Below are positions 62,152 to 64,000 of a stretch of 64,000 nt of DNA, in pieces; within the stretch, counting starts at the first letter, position 1, and each line of letters begins with the position of its first letter. A program made the position numbers and the translations under genes. The notes beneath the pieces are model-generated. The model had not been told where the DNA came from and made no database searches. It was given only the letters and a program-made list of their open reading frames with translations. Source of the stretch: Paludibacteraceae bacterium (GTDB lineage: Bacteria > Bacteroidota > Bacteroidia > Bacteroidales > Paludibacteraceae); assembly GCA_017471175.1 (NCBI GenBank), contig JAFUVS010000014.1, positions 62,001-126,000 on the forward strand, given 5' to 3'.

Positions 62152-63512
62152 TCAATCTCCTTTCTCATATTGTCCAAGGCGGCGCGTACAATGGCTTGCA
62201 GCGGCATCTTGGAGGTACATACATATTCGCACAGGGCAAAGTCTTCCGGTGCCACTTCGCGTGCGCCAAGTTGCTCCATCTTGTCCAGATTGCCTGCTAT
62301 CATCGCCTTGATGAGGTATTCGGGATAGATATCCATCGGGAAGACCTTGTCGTACTCGCCGCTTACGATGATAGCGCGGCGACCGCCTTTCAGACGGGCA
62401 TCCCAGCGATACGGCTTGCTGCCTAACCACGAACGCACACACCGGCTGTCCAGCATAGCGGCAGGATCGGTCTTGCCCACGTGGAACTCGCTGAACCGAG
62501 GCATAATCCAACCCATAAACTCATGCGTGGCAGTGCCTTCGTCAATAACTGTAAACTGATTGTCATACACCGAGATACTCTCGTCCATCCCCACCTGATG
62601 ACCACTCAACGCATCGCCTGCTATCAAGCGGCAGGTACACTCTTGGTGAATGTTCGAATGCATCAGCGTGGCAACGGGCATTCCCGGCAGCACCTCATAG
62701 TACTGCTTGCCGTATGCCAACGGACCGGTCAGTGCCACTTTCTTACGCATATCGACAATGCCCTTCATAAAGAGCCTACCGATTAGCGCAAGGTCTTGGA
62801 TGTTGACCGTCCACATCGTGTCTTTTATTGCCATCGGCAGGATGTGGTTGATTTGTACACTTACGTTACCTGCGGGGTGCGGACCTGCCACCTCATAGTG
62901 GGTGCAGTTCTTCAAGCCGCGAAAATCGGCAGCTCCCGCACCGGCACGAACGCCCACATACACGGGCGCAATCTTAGCCAAGGCATCCACCGCCGCTTGC
63001 AGCGTGGCACCCTGTCCCTTCAGAACCCACTCATAGTCGGGTGCCAAGGGAGCCGTACTGAACGTAGAAACAAAAATAGCACGAGGCTGCTTGTCGGGCA
63101 ACGCGATGCAGGCATACGGACGTTGCTCTATGAGCGACCACAGACCCGAATGAAGAAGCACCTCACGAACGCCTGCCGCATCTTTGGCGGACGCATCGAA
63201 ATGCTCATACTCCATCGTCGAATCCGCTTCAATGTTGATAGACATCACCTTACGACGTTCGCCGCGAACTATCTCAACGACCGTACCGCTGACAGGTGAC
63301 GTGAACAACATCGCCTCAAACTGCTTGTCGTGAAAGAGGGCACTGCCCGCTTTCACCTTGTCGCCGACCTTCACCATCAACTTGGGCGATATGCCGGCAT
63401 AGTGGTCAGGAACCACACGATAGACCTTCGGACGAGACAGACTGCCTAACGACAATGCCGCCTTCCCTTCCATCGGAATGTCCAAACCACGTTTAACGAG
63501 GATTTGTTGCAT
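62148..63512 (-). CDS. nqrA: Na+-translocating NADH:quinone reductase subunit A
   Basis: A 454-residue soluble subunit on the cytoplasmic side of the membrane. Visible motifs include KRGLDIPMEGKA at the start, PDHYAGISPKLMVKVGDKVK (a lipoyl-like fold), and GIVDMRKKVALTGPLAYGKQ. It is the first gene of the operon and has no Shine-Dalgarno sequence, unlike the five genes that follow. The leader is about 200 nt, from the promoter at 63720-63749, and contains direct repeats and a hairpin. Together the operon encodes a respiratory sodium pump that oxidises NADH and reduces quinone. Confidence 0.97.
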   Translation of the reverse strand: MQQILVKRGLDIPMEGKAALSLGSLSRPKVYRVVPDHYAGISPKLMVKVGDKVKAGSALFHDKQFEAMLFTSPVSGTVVEIVRGERRKVMSINIEADSTMEYEHFDASAKDAAGVREVLLHSGLWSLIEQRPYACIALPDKQPRAIFVSTFSTAPLAPDYEWVLKGQGATLQAAVDALAKIAPVYVGVRAGAGAADFRGLKNCTHYEVAGPHPAGNVSVQINHILPMAIKDTMWTVNIQDLALIGRLFMKGIVDMRKKVALTGPLAYGKQYYEVLPGMPVATLMHSNIHQECTCRLIAGDALSGHQVGMDESISVYDNQFTVIDEGTATHEFMGWIMPRFSEFHVGKTDPAAMLDSRCVRSWLGSKPYRWDARLKGGRRAIIVSGEYDKVFPMDIYPEYLIKAMIAGNLDKMEQLGAREVAPEDFALCEYVCTSKMPLQAIVRAALDNMRKEIE

Positions 63513-63570
63513 AGATTTTGAATTTATTAGTATTTTGATTTAAATATAGCAAGTTATATAAGCCCGAAAC

Positions 63571-63648
63571 ATTATTCCCGTTTATATAAACTTCATTCTC
63601 GCTTAAACACCATTCTCGTTTATATAAACACGGCAATTGCATTGCCGT
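63571..63648 (-). promoter_or_regulatory. nqr leader: three direct repeats and a hairpin
   Basis: On the minus strand a hairpin ACGGCAATGCAATTGCCGT (63648-63630) is followed by three units of GTTTATATAAACGAGAATG type at 63629-63571, the middle one shortened to GTTTAAGCGAGAATG. They lie between the promoter and nqrA and would be transcribed. The palindrome TTTATATAAA recurs in two of the units. Confidence 0.6.
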
Positions 63649-63719
63649 CTTCCCCATCATAATATCTTCCTTACCTTACAGCACTCCAAAAAGCGCGAGT
63701 AGGTACCCCAAAAAGCGCG

Positions 63720-63749
63720 CAAAGATAATGCATTATATACACTTCACAA
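63720..63749 (-). promoter_or_regulatory. Promoter of the nqr operon
   Basis: On the minus strand TTG (63749-63747), a 19-nt spacer and TATCTTTG (63727-63720). Transcription should begin near 63713, next to two direct CCAAAAAGCGCG repeats at 63685-63717. Confidence 0.7.
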
Positions 63750-63819
63750 AATCAAATATTATTTCCGACGTTTTTTTATCCCCTTAACCTTTTCCTCTTC
63801 CTCCTTTCCCCCCTCTTTC

Positions 63820-63915
63820 CCCGTTACTACATTAGGTGGTTCTTATGTGATTCGTATGTGATTCGTATGTAATTCCGCTGTACAAACGCTATGTATTACT
63901 GATAATCTGACAATA
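63820..63915 (+). repeat. Dispersed TATGTGATT element, copy C
   Basis: CCCCGTTACTACATTAGGTG, three TATGTGATT-type units, then CCGCTGTACAAACGCTATGT and ATTACTGATAATCTGACAAT. It is the best preserved copy. It lies upstream of nqrA in the same relative orientation as copies A and B. No gene is supported in the remaining 63916-64000. Confidence 0.78.
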
Positions 63916-64000
63916 ACAAAACAAGAGATGGCTTCATTTCCGCACCCGCATATACCGTCCTGTTCGATTGGTTGTTTTTTCCGCGTTTCCCCTTGTGTAT

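Noticed and set aside
63928..64000. Open frame starting ATGGCTTCATTTCC at the right edge
   Set aside because: Fewer than 25 codons before the window ends, with no recognisable motif or promoter.

Overview
The window looks like chromosome of a Bacteroidota bacterium, most likely an uncultured Bacteroidales. Supporting signs are type IX secretion (T9SS) C-terminal sorting domains, a complete Na+-translocating NQR operon, a GTPase-defective EF-G paralogue, a tmRNA without encoded CCA, and many promoters of the Bacteroidota type (TTG, 18-20 nt, then TAnnTTTG). Shine-Dalgarno sequences are mostly absent except at internal genes of the nqr operon. Base composition is roughly balanced, and is visibly more A+T-rich at about 11.3-13.7 kb.

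Layout. 1-11 kb is mostly housekeeping: a truncated M3 peptidase, a PptA-like tautomerase, tmRNA, a T9SS-exported nuclease, DNA ligase, EF-G2 with a coupled PAS protein, and a PpiD-like periplasmic chaperone. 11.2-16.3 kb is an accessory island of nuclease and methyltransferase genes (DUF1016/YhcG, EcoRI-type adenine methyltransferase, Bro-N/DinD-like, DUF262-HNH) with palindromic repeats. 16.3-17.6 kb holds an unknown gene and a stack of four kinds of simple or direct repeat. 17.6-28.9 kb is a leftward envelope operon: RND adaptor, RND pump fused to its outer-membrane factor, a small beta-barrel, and a TamB protein fused to an Omp85 barrel. 29.3-46.3 kb is a surface and secretion region: a 2224-aa T9SS protein with a barrel partner, then rightward an M6 metalloprotease with B-repeats, three smaller secreted proteins sharing a short C-terminal tail, and a 46-aa peptide gene.

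46.3-48.9 kb carries a tightly packed rightward conserved set (DUF5606, Nif3, zinc ribbon, small membrane protein). 48.8-55.1 kb is a leftward overlapping operon: anomeric sugar kinase-RapZ fusion, MurU-like nucleotidyltransferase, serine recombinase, polysaccharide deacetylase, polyprenyl sugar-phosphate transferase and a BASS transporter. tRNA-Lys(CUU) and dnaK follow, then nqrABCDEF on the minus strand. Its NqrC ends in an 18-cysteine metallothionein-like tail.

The most unusual items are the two envelope fusions in one operon (pump to outer-membrane factor, and TamB to Omp85), the cysteine-rich NqrC tail, the nuclease/methyltransferase island with its hairpin, palindromes that enter a coding region, and a roughly 100-nt element found in the same orientation upstream of three unrelated operons.
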